Source: Halomonas sp. QHL1 (GTDB taxonomy: Bacteria > Pseudomonadota > Gammaproteobacteria > Pseudomonadales > Halomonadaceae). From it: 64,000 nucleotides of DNA. The position numbers were made by a program, and so were the translations under genes. The stretch's first letter is position 1. The number at the start of each line of letters is the position of its first letter. Positions 56,782 through 64,000 of this stretch are shown here, in pieces. The notes under the pieces were generated by a model. The model made no database searches. It worked only from the letters and a program-made list of their open reading frames with translations, and was not told where the DNA came from. Location of the stretch: contig NZ_MINL01000001.1 of the NCBI RefSeq assembly GCF_001882345.1, positions 1,449,705-1,513,704 on the forward strand, written 5' to 3'.

Positions 56782-56963
56782 TGAAAGCACCAAAATGGTA
56801 TAGGGAAGGATTGCAGGCTATTCTACGGCGCTTTCCGATAAGCAAAAGCGCAACGTTTTCCGACTTGTATTCGATTAAATCGAATCAAATTGGGAATAAC
56901 ATCTGCTCTATTCTGATGGTGAGCCACGCGACTCACGCGGATACGTAAACAGGCACTAGACCT

Positions 56964-57830
56964 TTACCCCACAGAATCACAAAGCCACTGCCATACCAGC
57001 GCGGCTTCGTCGCTAACGTGGCGTCGGCTAGGGCGCACCAGCCAGAAGCGTTCATCGCTTAGCACACTGAGCTCAAAAGGCGCCATTAAATCGTTTCGCT
57101 GCTCCATTAAGCGGCGGTGGGTTAGCGCGACACCCCCACTTTGGCTAGCCAGGGCTAACGTCATCACCTGGTTATCGCAAGTGAGTGACCAGCACTGCGC
57201 TTCCAGGTGGGCAACACCCGCTTCCTGCAGCCACCCCGGCCACCCCACGCCAAAACCAACGGCGTGCAGCAGCGTATGCCCAGCCAGATCGCTTGGCGCA
57301 GTTAGCGTCTCCGCCAATGCCTGCGAGCAAACAGGCAGCAGTTGCTCTTCGCCTAGCGGCTGCATTTCAACGCCCGTCCACTCCCCTTTGCCATAGCGAA
57401 TTTCGATATCTGCCCCTTCGGGGCCAAAGTCGTCAGGCCAGATAGCGCTCACCACGCGAATCGCCACCTGGGGGTGAGCCCGGTGGAAGGCAATTAAACG
57501 CGGCGCCAGCCACGTCTGCTGAATAACCGGCGTGGCTCGCAGCGTCACCGGCTGCTCTGAAGTGCTACCAAAGACCTCTAGGGTGCCCTCACTGATACGC
57601 GCAAAGGCATCGTGGATGCTCGGCAGCCACGCCTGCCCAGCGGGGGTGAGCGTCAAGCTGCGGGCATGGCGCACAAAGAGCTTCTGCCCCACGCGGTCTT
57701 CCAACAGCCTGACGCGTTGGCTGATGGCCGCTTGGGTAACGCCCAGCTCATTGCCTGCGGCGGTAAAACTCAAGGTGCGCGCCGCAGATTCAAACGCTTG
57801 CAGCCATAATAAAGGCGGTAATTGGCTCAT
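56964..57830 (-). CDS. LysR-family transcriptional regulator (GcvA-like)
   Basis: 288 residues. The N-terminal winged helix reads LQAFESAARTLSFTAAGNELGVTQAAISQRVRLLEDRVGQKLFVR. The effector domain (about 90-285) has the RYGKGEWTGVEMQPLGEEQLLPVCS pattern of GcvA-type members. It is divergent from the dioxygenase gene with a 138-bp gap, so control of that gene is likely but unproven. Confidence 0.92.
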   Translation of the reverse strand: MSQLPPLLWLQAFESAARTLSFTAAGNELGVTQAAISQRVRLLEDRVGQKLFVRHARSLTLTPAGQAWLPSIHDAFARISEGTLEVFGSTSEQPVTLRATPVIQQTWLAPRLIAFHRAHPQVAIRVVSAIWPDDFGPEGADIEIRYGKGEWTGVEMQPLGEEQLLPVCSQALAETLTAPSDLAGHTLLHAVGFGVGWPGWLQEAGVAHLEAQCWSLTCDNQVMTLALASQSGGVALTHRRLMEQRNDLMAPFELSVLSDERFWLVRPSRRHVSDEAALVWQWLCDSVG

Positions 57831-57968
57831 GAAAAAGTGACCTATAAATTAAATGACGTCTTAGGGGTCAGATTAATCGTTTGTCACTGCCGTTGCTACT
57901 CCGCATCCTAGACAGCATCTACGCACAGCCCTTCTAGAATGCCATTAAGGGAGCGAATCGGAGTTTTA

Positions 57969-59150
57969 ATGAATAGCGCAGCACAGACCACACCCACGAC
58001 ACCTCATTCCCACGCCCCTGAAATGGGTGAATTAAGTCCTTATCAAGCGGGCCCGATACTCACTCAAGCGATGCTTGTCCACAATGGCGTTGCCCTTGAA
58101 TGGCAAGACGGTCAACAGACCACCCTCCCCCTGCTCTGGCTGCGCGACCATTGCGCCTGCCCGGCCTGCCGTCATCCGCAGACCCGCGAAAGGCTCTACC
58201 TGCCGCTTGAACCCATCACAGAGCCACCCAGTGTGGCGCTACAGGACGGGCACTTACACTTGACCTGGCAGGATGGACATGTCAGTGCCTTTCATAGCGG
58301 CTGGCTTTATCAGCGCCGCCCGGAAGCCAAGCTGACTTCTGCGGTACCCGATACCCAGCCATGGGTCGATCACTTCACTCCCGAGCGCATCCGCCATAGC
58401 GATTTTTTAACACCGCAGGGCGAAAAAGCCTGGCTAACCGCCATGCTACGCGACGGGTTGGCATTGATTACCGACGGCCCGCTGGTAGAAGAGGAAGTGA
58501 GCCGCTTAGCCGAGCGTATTGGACCCCTGCGCGCCACGAACTTTGGCGCCCGTTTTGATGTGCGCTCCAAACCCAACCCCAATAACGCGGCGTATACCGC
58601 CGTGGGTTTGCCCCTGCATATCGATCTGCCCAACTGGCGCCAACCGCCCGATATTCAGTTGCTCTACTGCCTGCAAAACGGCGCCAGCGGCGGCGAGTCA
58701 CTGTTTGCCGATGGAGCGCGTGTTGTCGAATCCCTGCGCCATCAAGATCCAGCGGCGCTGACCATTCTCAGCGAGACGCCTATCGATTTTCGCTTTCAGG
58801 ATGAAACCCACGATATTTCTATGCGGGCGCCGGTGATCACTCTGGATAGTGCAGGCAACCTGGTCGAGATGCGCTTGAACAACTGGATTCGCGACGCCCT
58901 GCACCTGCCGGTAGAGCAGATGGACTCCTGGTACAGTGCCTACTCGCTACTGTGGAAGCTATTTCACAGCGAAGCGCACCAGCTGGAGTTCACGCTTCGC
59001 CCTGGGCAGATGGTCGCTTTTGATAATCGCCGCGTACTTCACGGACGGCGCGAGTTCGATCCCAACAGCGGTGCACGCCACCTCCAGGGCACCTATTTAG
59101 ACCGCGATATGCTGGCTTCACGCCTTCGCGTGCTAGCCCGCAACGATTAA
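57969..59150 (+). CDS. Gamma-butyrobetaine hydroxylase-like 2-oxoglutarate dioxygenase
   Basis: 393 residues from ATG 57969, with GGAG 6 nt before; an ATG ten codons upstream is weaker. An N-terminal DUF971-like zinc domain has Cys62, Cys64, Cys67 and His69 (HCACPACRH). The TauD/TfdA catalytic domain has the iron ligands His217 and Asp219 (LHIDLPNW) and His358 (VLHGRREF), and an Arg after it. This layout is that of gamma-butyrobetaine dioxygenase, which makes L-carnitine. The next gene is a betaine-type binding protein, which supports a quaternary-amine substrate. Confidence 0.9.
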   Translation: MNSAAQTTPTTPHSHAPEMGELSPYQAGPILTQAMLVHNGVALEWQDGQQTTLPLLWLRDHCACPACRHPQTRERLYLPLEPITEPPSVALQDGHLHLTWQDGHVSAFHSGWLYQRRPEAKLTSAVPDTQPWVDHFTPERIRHSDFLTPQGEKAWLTAMLRDGLALITDGPLVEEEVSRLAERIGPLRATNFGARFDVRSKPNPNNAAYTAVGLPLHIDLPNWRQPPDIQLLYCLQNGASGGESLFADGARVVESLRHQDPAALTILSETPIDFRFQDETHDISMRAPVITLDSAGNLVEMRLNNWIRDALHLPVEQMDSWYSAYSLLWKLFHSEAHQLEFTLRPGQMVAFDNRRVLHGRREFDPNSGARHLQGTYLDRDMLASRLRVLARND

Positions 59151-59210
59151 CGCGGCACTCATTTATCTAACAACAACACCCATTAGACAAAAACCTAGCA
59201 AGGAGATCGT

Positions 59211-60149
59211 ATGACACATCTTAAACCTCTCGCCTCTGGCATTGCCCTCGCTACCACCGCGCTATTTGCATCGGCAGCGCAAGCCGACGACCAAACCCTC
59301 GATTTTGGTGTGCCCGCCTGGCCCGGCATCACGGTAAAAAGCGCTATTGCCGAGCAGCTATTGAACCCGCTGGGCTATGAAACCAGCACCCAGGAAATCG
59401 GGCTGCAGGTGATTTACCAAGGCATCGAAAGCGGCGACATCGACGCCTTCTTAGGCGCTTGGCTGCCCGCCCAGCGTGAGATGTTCGATCCTCGCAAGGA
59501 GTCGGGTGTACTGATTGACGTGGCGAATAACGTCGACGGCGCGCAAATGACCCTAGCGGTGCCGGAATACCTCTTTGATGATGGCCTGCAAAGCTTTGCC
59601 GACCTTGATGACTACCGCGACCAGTTGGATGGCGAAATTCATGGTTTTGGTGCCGGTTCAGCGGCCAGCGAAATTCTCCACAACGCTATTGATAACGACA
59701 GCTGGGGATTAGGCGACTGGCAGGTAGTCGATACCAGTGAAGTGGGTATGCTGTCCGCTGCACGTGATGCGATCTCTCGGCAAGAACCGATCGTCTGGGT
59801 AGGCTGAACGCCCCACTGGATGAACCTTGAACTGCCCATGCGCTACCTGGAAGATCCTGAAGACCTGTTCGGTGAGAACAACGGTGAAAGCGATGTGTTG
59901 ACGCTGCTGCGCAGTGACTACGCTGAAGCCAATCCCAACGTCGTGACCTTCTTTGAGCAGTTTACCTTCTCTGCCGAAGAGCAGAGCTGGATGATTCAGG
60001 CGTTTGGACAGGAAGAGCAAGACCTTGCCGACGTCGCCGAACAGTGGATCAACGACCACCCAGAGCGCATTGAAGCCATGCTTGCAAACGTCACCACCAC
60101 TGACGGTGACCCTGCCTGGCCGGTCATTGAAGGCCAGCTCAACAACTAA
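59211..60149 (+). pseudogene. Betaine/choline/carnitine-type ABC substrate-binding protein broken by an in-frame TGA
   Basis: A signal peptide (about 1-25, ends SAAQA) is followed by an OpuAC/ChoX-type binding fold: FGVPAWPGITVKSAIAEQLLNPLGYE, then YQGIESGDIDAFLGAWLPAQREMFDP. After residue 198 (IVWVG) the codon is TGA (59805-59807). The frame then runs straight on with TPHWMNLELPMRYLEDPEDLFG to the stop at 60149. In relatives this place reads G-W-x-P-H-x-M-N, so TGA most likely replaces TGG (Trp). The protein would lose its last third. No permease or ATPase gene follows. AAGGAG precedes the ATG. A sequencing error or readthrough is possible. Confidence 0.85.
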
Positions 60150-60205
60150 TCAACCGTTGATGAGCTACTGCGCTTAGTATAAAAGCGCCTTCATCCCATC
60201 GGACG

Positions 60206-60229
60206 GCTAGCGTATGCTAGCGCTTTTTT
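60206..60229 (+). terminator. Terminator after the binding-protein gene
   Basis: GCTAGC, GTAT, GCTAGC, then GCTTTTTT, with outer AAAAGCGC/GCGCTTTT support. 57 bp after the last stop. It is nested between TCCCATCGG (60194-60202) and CCGATGGGA (60232-60240), which contains part of the next gene's ribosome site. Confidence 0.7.
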
Positions 60230-60246
60230 AGCCGATGGGAGTGGGC

Positions 60247-60951
60247 ATGTCGCGGACATTGAGCAAGGGCGTTGGCCTGCTGGTAGTCGTCGTGCTACTC
60301 GGCATTATGTGGCATTTGCTACAGCGCTACGATCTACTGACCCAGGCGCGCCTTGCCGAGTTTATCGGTTACATTCGCCAGTGGCGTACCGCACCCTGGA
60401 TGTTTGCCGCGGTCATGGCCACTTACGCCAGCGCCCTGCTGGTGATGTTTCCGCTTAGCCTACTGGTAGTAGTGACAGGCTTACTGTTTGGCCCGATATG
60501 GGGGCTGGCGTACGCCACGCTGGGTACATTGTCCTCATCGATTGTGTCTTACTGGGTAGGCCGCTGGCTGGGCCGCGAGGCGCTTATGCGCTACGGCGGA
60601 CGCCATCTGCGCGGTCTCTCCGGCTACCTATCCCGACGTGGCATCCGGACAATGACGGTGATTAACCTGCTGCCGCTCGCCCCCTTCACGCTCACCAATA
60701 TGCTGGCGGGCGCTTTTCACCTTAAGTTTCGCGACTATATGATCGGCTCCACCCTGGGCATCGTGCCGGGGCTGGCAGCGGTGATTTTATTGGGTAGTCA
60801 GCTAGGCGCGCTGTTTACCGCGGCCTCATCAAAAGATCTCATTCTAGCGGGCGTTGGGCTCGCCGCCGGGGTTGGCCTATTAATAGGCCTCAAGCGCTAT
60901 GCCAACCGGCGCCAAGCGGCAAAAAAGCAGCCTCACCGCGAAGGCGAGTGA
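60247..60951 (+). CDS. VTT (DedA/TVP38/TMEM64) family membrane protein
   Basis: 234 residues from ATG 60247, with GGGAG 6 nt before. About five or six hydrophobic segments; the VTT core is FGPIWGLAYATLGTLSSSIVSYWVGRWLGREALMRY and INLLPLAPFTLTNMLAGAFHLKFRDYMIGSTLGIVPG. The superfamily is thought to move lipids or lipid carriers across membranes. The gene is convergent with the glycosyltransferase gene, their ends overlapping by 19 nt. Confidence 0.92.
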   Translation: MSRTLSKGVGLLVVVVLLGIMWHLLQRYDLLTQARLAEFIGYIRQWRTAPWMFAAVMATYASALLVMFPLSLLVVVTGLLFGPIWGLAYATLGTLSSSIVSYWVGRWLGREALMRYGGRHLRGLSGYLSRRGIRTMTVINLLPLAPFTLTNMLAGAFHLKFRDYMIGSTLGIVPGLAAVILLGSQLGALFTAASSKDLILAGVGLAAGVGLLIGLKRYANRRQAAKKQPHREGE

Positions 60952-63179
60952 TATTTAGCCAACACTTCCGCGTAAAAAGTTGCCACCGCTGAGGCAAAGT
61001 TCTTAATATCAAACTCTTCGGCAAAGTGGCTGGCCTGCTTGCCTAACTGCTGGCGTAGCTCTGCGTTATCTTTCAACGCCAAGACTTTTTGCCCCCACGC
61101 CTGACGGTTTCGCGGCGTTTTGAAACCGTTTACCCCCTGTCGCACTACGTCATCAATACCGCTGGAACGCACCGCCACCACCGGCAACCCCGCTGACATC
61201 GCCTCAAGAATCACCATGCCCTGGGTTTCCGAGGTAGAGGCAAACACAAACACATCGCCTAGATGGTAATAAAGCGCCATCTGGTCAGGCGGCACCGCGC
61301 CCATCAGGGTAGCCTGCGAGGTTAGTTTCAAGGTATCGATCTGGGCTTGAATCGCCTCGCGATCCGGCCCATCGCCAATCAGTAGCAGATGAAGATCATC
61401 GTGCCCCTGTGCCTGAAGCTCGGCGAGGGCTTCCAGCATAAAGCCGATGTTTTTCTCTTTGCTAATCCGAGAGACGCTGATCAATATTTTGCTTGAAGGA
61501 TCGACACCTAATTGCTCGCGCAACGCTTCCAGCTCACTCTCTTCCGCGTGGGCAAAACGCGCAACATCTATCCCTGTTGGCTGCACCAGCGTAGGCGTTT
61601 TCACCCCAATCATACGTAGATACTCCTCGGCGGAGTGGGTGGGCACAATCACCCCTTGGCAGCGGTTAGAAAAGCGTTTGATCAGGTAGTGCGAGATCAG
61701 ATTACGAAACAGCGCGCCGGGCAATGGCACAAAGTGGGCATAGTGCTCCAGGCGGGTGTGATAGGTGTAAATCACGGGCACCTTAAGCCGACGCCCCATA
61801 AACAGACCCATGGAGCCTAGCCAGAAGGGGTGGTGAACGTGAATAAGATCAGGCTTGAATACCCGCAGGCAGCGGCGAAAACGAACGCTGAACGGGTTGG
61901 TTAACCGGAATTCACCCTTCTGACCAAACGCCATCAGCGTAGGGATGCGCTTGATTGAGCTGTCGTCCTGCCACGCTTCTCGATAGCGTGGCACTAACAG
62001 CTGGATTGCATGGCCTAGATCGCGTAAGCCATTGCACAGGCGATCCACCGACACCGATACCCCGGAAACAAACGGGAAGTAGTTATTGGATACCATCGCC
62101 ACTCGCAGCGACTTATCCAGAAAAGGCGTCGGGTCAATATCGAAATCGGGATAGTAGTCGCGGTCTTCAAAAATCAGCCGATGTAAACGCAGCGCGAGCA
62201 GTGTCAACACACCCACAATCAGCAAAAACCGCGTATAGCTGACGTAGAAAAACGCATACACGGTGGAAGCCACGCTACTCACCATCCGCCACCAGCCGGG
62301 GCTATCTACGTTTAAACGCACGGGGGCAATGGCGACATTCTCGCCTTCGACATCGACGATAACGTAGTGATGAAAGCTGCTATCGGCATCGATGAGGATG
62401 CCTCCCGCGCCTCCGGTGGTCACGTAATCCACGCCGTTAATCGTCTGCTGGGAAAAGAGCGTTAAGTTGGCGGAAAATACGGTATCAACAGCATGATCCT
62501 CCGCCAGCGCCATAATGCCATCGGCTAAGCGGGGGTCATTAAGGTAATTGTCCGCTTCAAACAATGGCGCGTCGCTCACGACGTTGTGCAGCGGCAAGCC
62601 AACAAACAAAAATTTATGCTGTGTTTCAGAGGCCGAGAGCTCCCGAGATAACCAATCAAGCTGCCAAGAGGTTGAGGATTTGCCGGTACCGTCAAGAAAG
62701 ATAAAGTGGCTATTGCCCGCGACAAAGGAGTAGAAATGTGGGCCAAAATATTCATAAAACAGGTAGCTACCAAAATCACTATCTTCGTTTTCGCCGTAGG
62801 TGAGTAAGTAAGGAACATTGAGCTGCTCCAGACTCTGATAGATGGCCTGGTAGCTCTCCTGTCGCCCTCCATTCACGGCATTTCCCGCGGAAATCAGAAA
62901 GTCGATGCCGCCCTGATTGATGAGTGGCACGATCTCATCTTGAAACACGTTCACTGAGTTATTGATATTGCCCACCACCGCAAAGCGGTAGTCGGTTCGC
63001 TCCCTCAATACCTCGCGAATATCAGCCACTTCAAGGGTATGTACGGACTCAAATTTAGGCTCTGCCACATACAGCCAAATTTGGTGGGCAATCAGCCCAA
63101 CCACCAGGGCAAGATTAAGATAGAAGAACAGCCGCAACCAGCGCTGGCGGGAAAGGCGAAGAAAGGAGCGTCGTGGCAT
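60933..63179 (-). CDS. Membrane-anchored pseudo-phosphoesterase fused to GT4 glycosyltransferase
   Basis: 748 residues. A transmembrane helix (about 17-37) leads into a calcineurin-like phosphoesterase fold facing the periplasm (about 60-290). A second hydrophobic stretch (about 302-332) then leads into a cytoplasmic GT4 domain (about 358-740). In the first domain the metal motifs are lost: the DxH place reads VGNINNS, the GD place SAGNAVNG, the GNHE place YGENED and the GHxH place SANLT before INGVDYVTTGGAGG. The GT4 domain looks active: VSGVSVSVDRLCNGLRDLGH, HVHHPFWLG and ETQGMVILEAMSAGLPVVAVRSSG with the EX7E pattern. It resembles glycolipid glycosyltransferases; acceptor unknown. Confidence 0.9.
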   Translation of the reverse strand: MPRRSFLRLSRQRWLRLFFYLNLALVVGLIAHQIWLYVAEPKFESVHTLEVADIREVLRERTDYRFAVVGNINNSVNVFQDEIVPLINQGGIDFLISAGNAVNGGRQESYQAIYQSLEQLNVPYLLTYGENEDSDFGSYLFYEYFGPHFYSFVAGNSHFIFLDGTGKSSTSWQLDWLSRELSASETQHKFLFVGLPLHNVVSDAPLFEADNYLNDPRLADGIMALAEDHAVDTVFSANLTLFSQQTINGVDYVTTGGAGGILIDADSSFHHYVIVDVEGENVAIAPVRLNVDSPGWWRMVSSVASTVYAFFYVSYTRFLLIVGVLTLLALRLHRLIFEDRDYYPDFDIDPTPFLDKSLRVAMVSNNYFPFVSGVSVSVDRLCNGLRDLGHAIQLLVPRYREAWQDDSSIKRIPTLMAFGQKGEFRLTNPFSVRFRRCLRVFKPDLIHVHHPFWLGSMGLFMGRRLKVPVIYTYHTRLEHYAHFVPLPGALFRNLISHYLIKRFSNRCQGVIVPTHSAEEYLRMIGVKTPTLVQPTGIDVARFAHAEESELEALREQLGVDPSSKILISVSRISKEKNIGFMLEALAELQAQGHDDLHLLLIGDGPDREAIQAQIDTLKLTSQATLMGAVPPDQMALYYHLGDVFVFASTSETQGMVILEAMSAGLPVVAVRSSGIDDVVRQGVNGFKTPRNRQAWGQKVLALKDNAELRQQLGKQASHFAEEFDIKNFASAVATFYAEVLAKYHSPSR

Positions 63180-63254
63180 TTAAAAGCGCTTTTCAATGAT
63201 AAAAATGGGTACCCGCCACTATACAGCAACGCTAAGTCGAGGTGGCGCCCCTGG

Positions 63255-63683
63255 TTAGCGCGCTTCACACCCGTTCCATGTGGCCAGTAACCGACGTTGC
63301 CCAGCCTGATTGCGGTGTTCTCCCAGCCATATACCCTGCCACGTACCTAAGGCCAGTCGTCCATCGCGAACCGCCAGCGTTAGCTGCGTGCCCATCAAGC
63401 TGGCGGCCACATGGGCCGGCATATCGTCGGGGCCTTCCAGTGTATGGCGAAAATAGGGCAAGTCTTCGGGCACCAAGCGACGCAGAAATGCATCTAAATC
63501 GTGGCGCACATCCGGGTCAGTGTTCTCATTGAGCGTTAACGAGGCAGAGGTGTGCATCAGCTGTAAATGCAGCATGCCAATATGGCAGTCGCTTAAACAC
63601 GGCAAGGCCCGCGCTACATCATTAGTTATCAAATGAAAGCCGCGCTCCATTTCAGGCAAATGGATCTCTTGTTGGCACCACAT
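63255..63683 (-). CDS. yjbQ: YjbQ-family secondary thiamine-phosphate synthase-like protein
   Basis: 142 residues from ATG 63683; AAGGTGG lies before it. It has GMLHLQLMHTSASLTLNENTDPDVRHDLDAFL, TLEGPDDMPAHVAASLMGTQLTLAV and LGTWQGIWLGEHR, the UPF0047/YjbQ signature with metal-binding His. The true cellular role is uncertain, thiamine-phosphate synthase activity being weak. Confidence 0.95.
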   Translation of the reverse strand: MWCQQEIHLPEMERGFHLITNDVARALPCLSDCHIGMLHLQLMHTSASLTLNENTDPDVRHDLDAFLRRLVPEDLPYFRHTLEGPDDMPAHVAASLMGTQLTLAVRDGRLALGTWQGIWLGEHRNQAGQRRLLATWNGCEAR

Positions 63684-63803
63684 AAACACCACCTTTATTT
63701 GTTATGTAACCGGAAACACTTCATCACCAGCATGCTCTTTTTGTATGGCAAAATAGCCACATTTACTACTCAATCTCCTACTACTCAACATAGTCGATAG
63801 CCG

Positions 63804-64000
63804 ATGATTCACCGCTGGTTCGATCGATTCACCCAACAGCCACTGCCTGCTTCTGCTTGGCAGGCAGCACAGAGTCGCGTGGCCCTGCTCACGACACTAG
63901 ACGAGGCCGATGCTGAACGCCTGAGCCAGCGGGCCTGGCACTTCTTACAACACAAGCGTATCACCCTGCATTCTGACCTGCGGGAAACACCTTTTGACCT
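63804..64000 (+). CDS. mtfA: MtfA-type zinc peptidase, N-terminal fragment (window edge)
   Basis: 65 codons open to the window end: MIHRWFDRFTQQPLP, then ASAWQAAQSRVALLTTLDEADAERLSQRAWHFLQHKRITLHSDL, which matches the start of MtfA (Mlc anti-repressor, M90 peptidase) as I know it. The HExxH motif would be beyond the window. Divergent from yjbQ. Confidence 0.72.
   Translation, partial: MIHRWFDRFTQQPLPASAWQAAQSRVALLTTLDEADAERLSQRAWHFLQHKRITLHSDLRETPFD

Noticed and set aside
59805..59807. Selenocysteine codon in the binding protein.
   Set aside because: The family has Trp, not Cys or Sec, at this position, and no redox motif or convincing stem-loop follows the TGA. A TGG-to-TGA change explains it.

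Overview
The window looks like a chromosomal segment of a moderately halophilic gammaproteobacterium, most likely a Halomonadaceae member (Halomonas/Vreelandella type). This is inferred from gene content: a seven-gene Mrp Na+/H+ antiporter, a PHA regulator, HiPIP, betaine/carnitine-type genes, and typical gammaproteobacterial housekeeping blocks such as rpsF-rpsR-rplI and rlmB-rnr. No rRNA gene is present to confirm it. I see no prophage, no CRISPR array and no plasmid functions. The only clear mobile element is a TnpB-only IS200/IS605-type insertion.

Layout. 1-8.4 kb (minus strand): a Lap/Bap-type surface adhesion module. It holds a TolC-OmpA fusion outer-membrane channel, a LapB-type ABC exporter, a LapC/HlyD adaptor, a LuxR-type regulator with a degenerate receiver, and the N-terminal 658 codons of a giant repeat adhesin carrying a LapG-type TAAG retention module. 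8.6-18.6 kb: transporters (two-gene EamA/SelW-like unit, MFS), a short LOV blue-light receptor with a near-ideal promoter, an envelope-integrity-like small protein, ettA, coq7, hinT, a prkB-type phosphoribulokinase, a thioesterase, purD and phaR. 18.7-20.05 kb: the tnpB element, whose left end abuts the rsmE start codon. 20-24.5 kb: rsmE, a periplasmic RimK/retropepsin-like protein, an MltB-type transglycosylase, and a DUF2256/CRY-DASH pair. 24.6-30.5 kb: the complete mrpABCDEFG operon. 30.7-34.3 kb: hemH, then an Fe-S (6-4)-type photolyase overlapping a DCC thiol protein. 34.5-42.5 kb: dnaB, rplI, a DUF2232-like membrane protein, rpsR, rpsF (with a leader that can hide its Shine-Dalgarno sequence), rlmB, rnr, and three tandem tRNA-Leu(CAG) genes. 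42.6-49.4 kb: a DRGH nuclease, a stand-alone Lrp ligand domain, HiPIP, and the prkA(yeaG)-yeaH-spoVR stress operon. 49.7-56.8 kb: threonine aldolase, fadH, an EamA exporter, a GNAT-nitrilase fusion, a dispersed palindromic repeat, an alkyltransferase-like protein and azoreductase. 57-60.2 kb: a LysR gene divergent from a gamma-butyrobetaine dioxygenase-like gene and a betaine/choline-type substrate-binding protein gene broken by an in-frame TGA. 60.2-64 kb: a VTT/DedA-type membrane protein convergent with a GT4 glycosyltransferase fused to a degenerate phosphoesterase domain, then yjbQ and the start of mtfA.

How the genes work together. Three light- or DNA-photodamage-linked loci (short LOV, DUF2256/CRY-DASH, Fe-S photolyase/DCC) lie within 23 kb, though not in one operon. 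The Lap cluster is a nearly self-contained secretion-and-retention system; the c-di-GMP-controlled LapD/LapG release proteins it implies are not in this window. The most unusual protein is the membrane-anchored pseudo-phosphoesterase/GT4 fusion opposite a VTT lipid-transporter-like gene. The clearest broken gene is the betaine-type binding protein at 59.2-60.1 kb.
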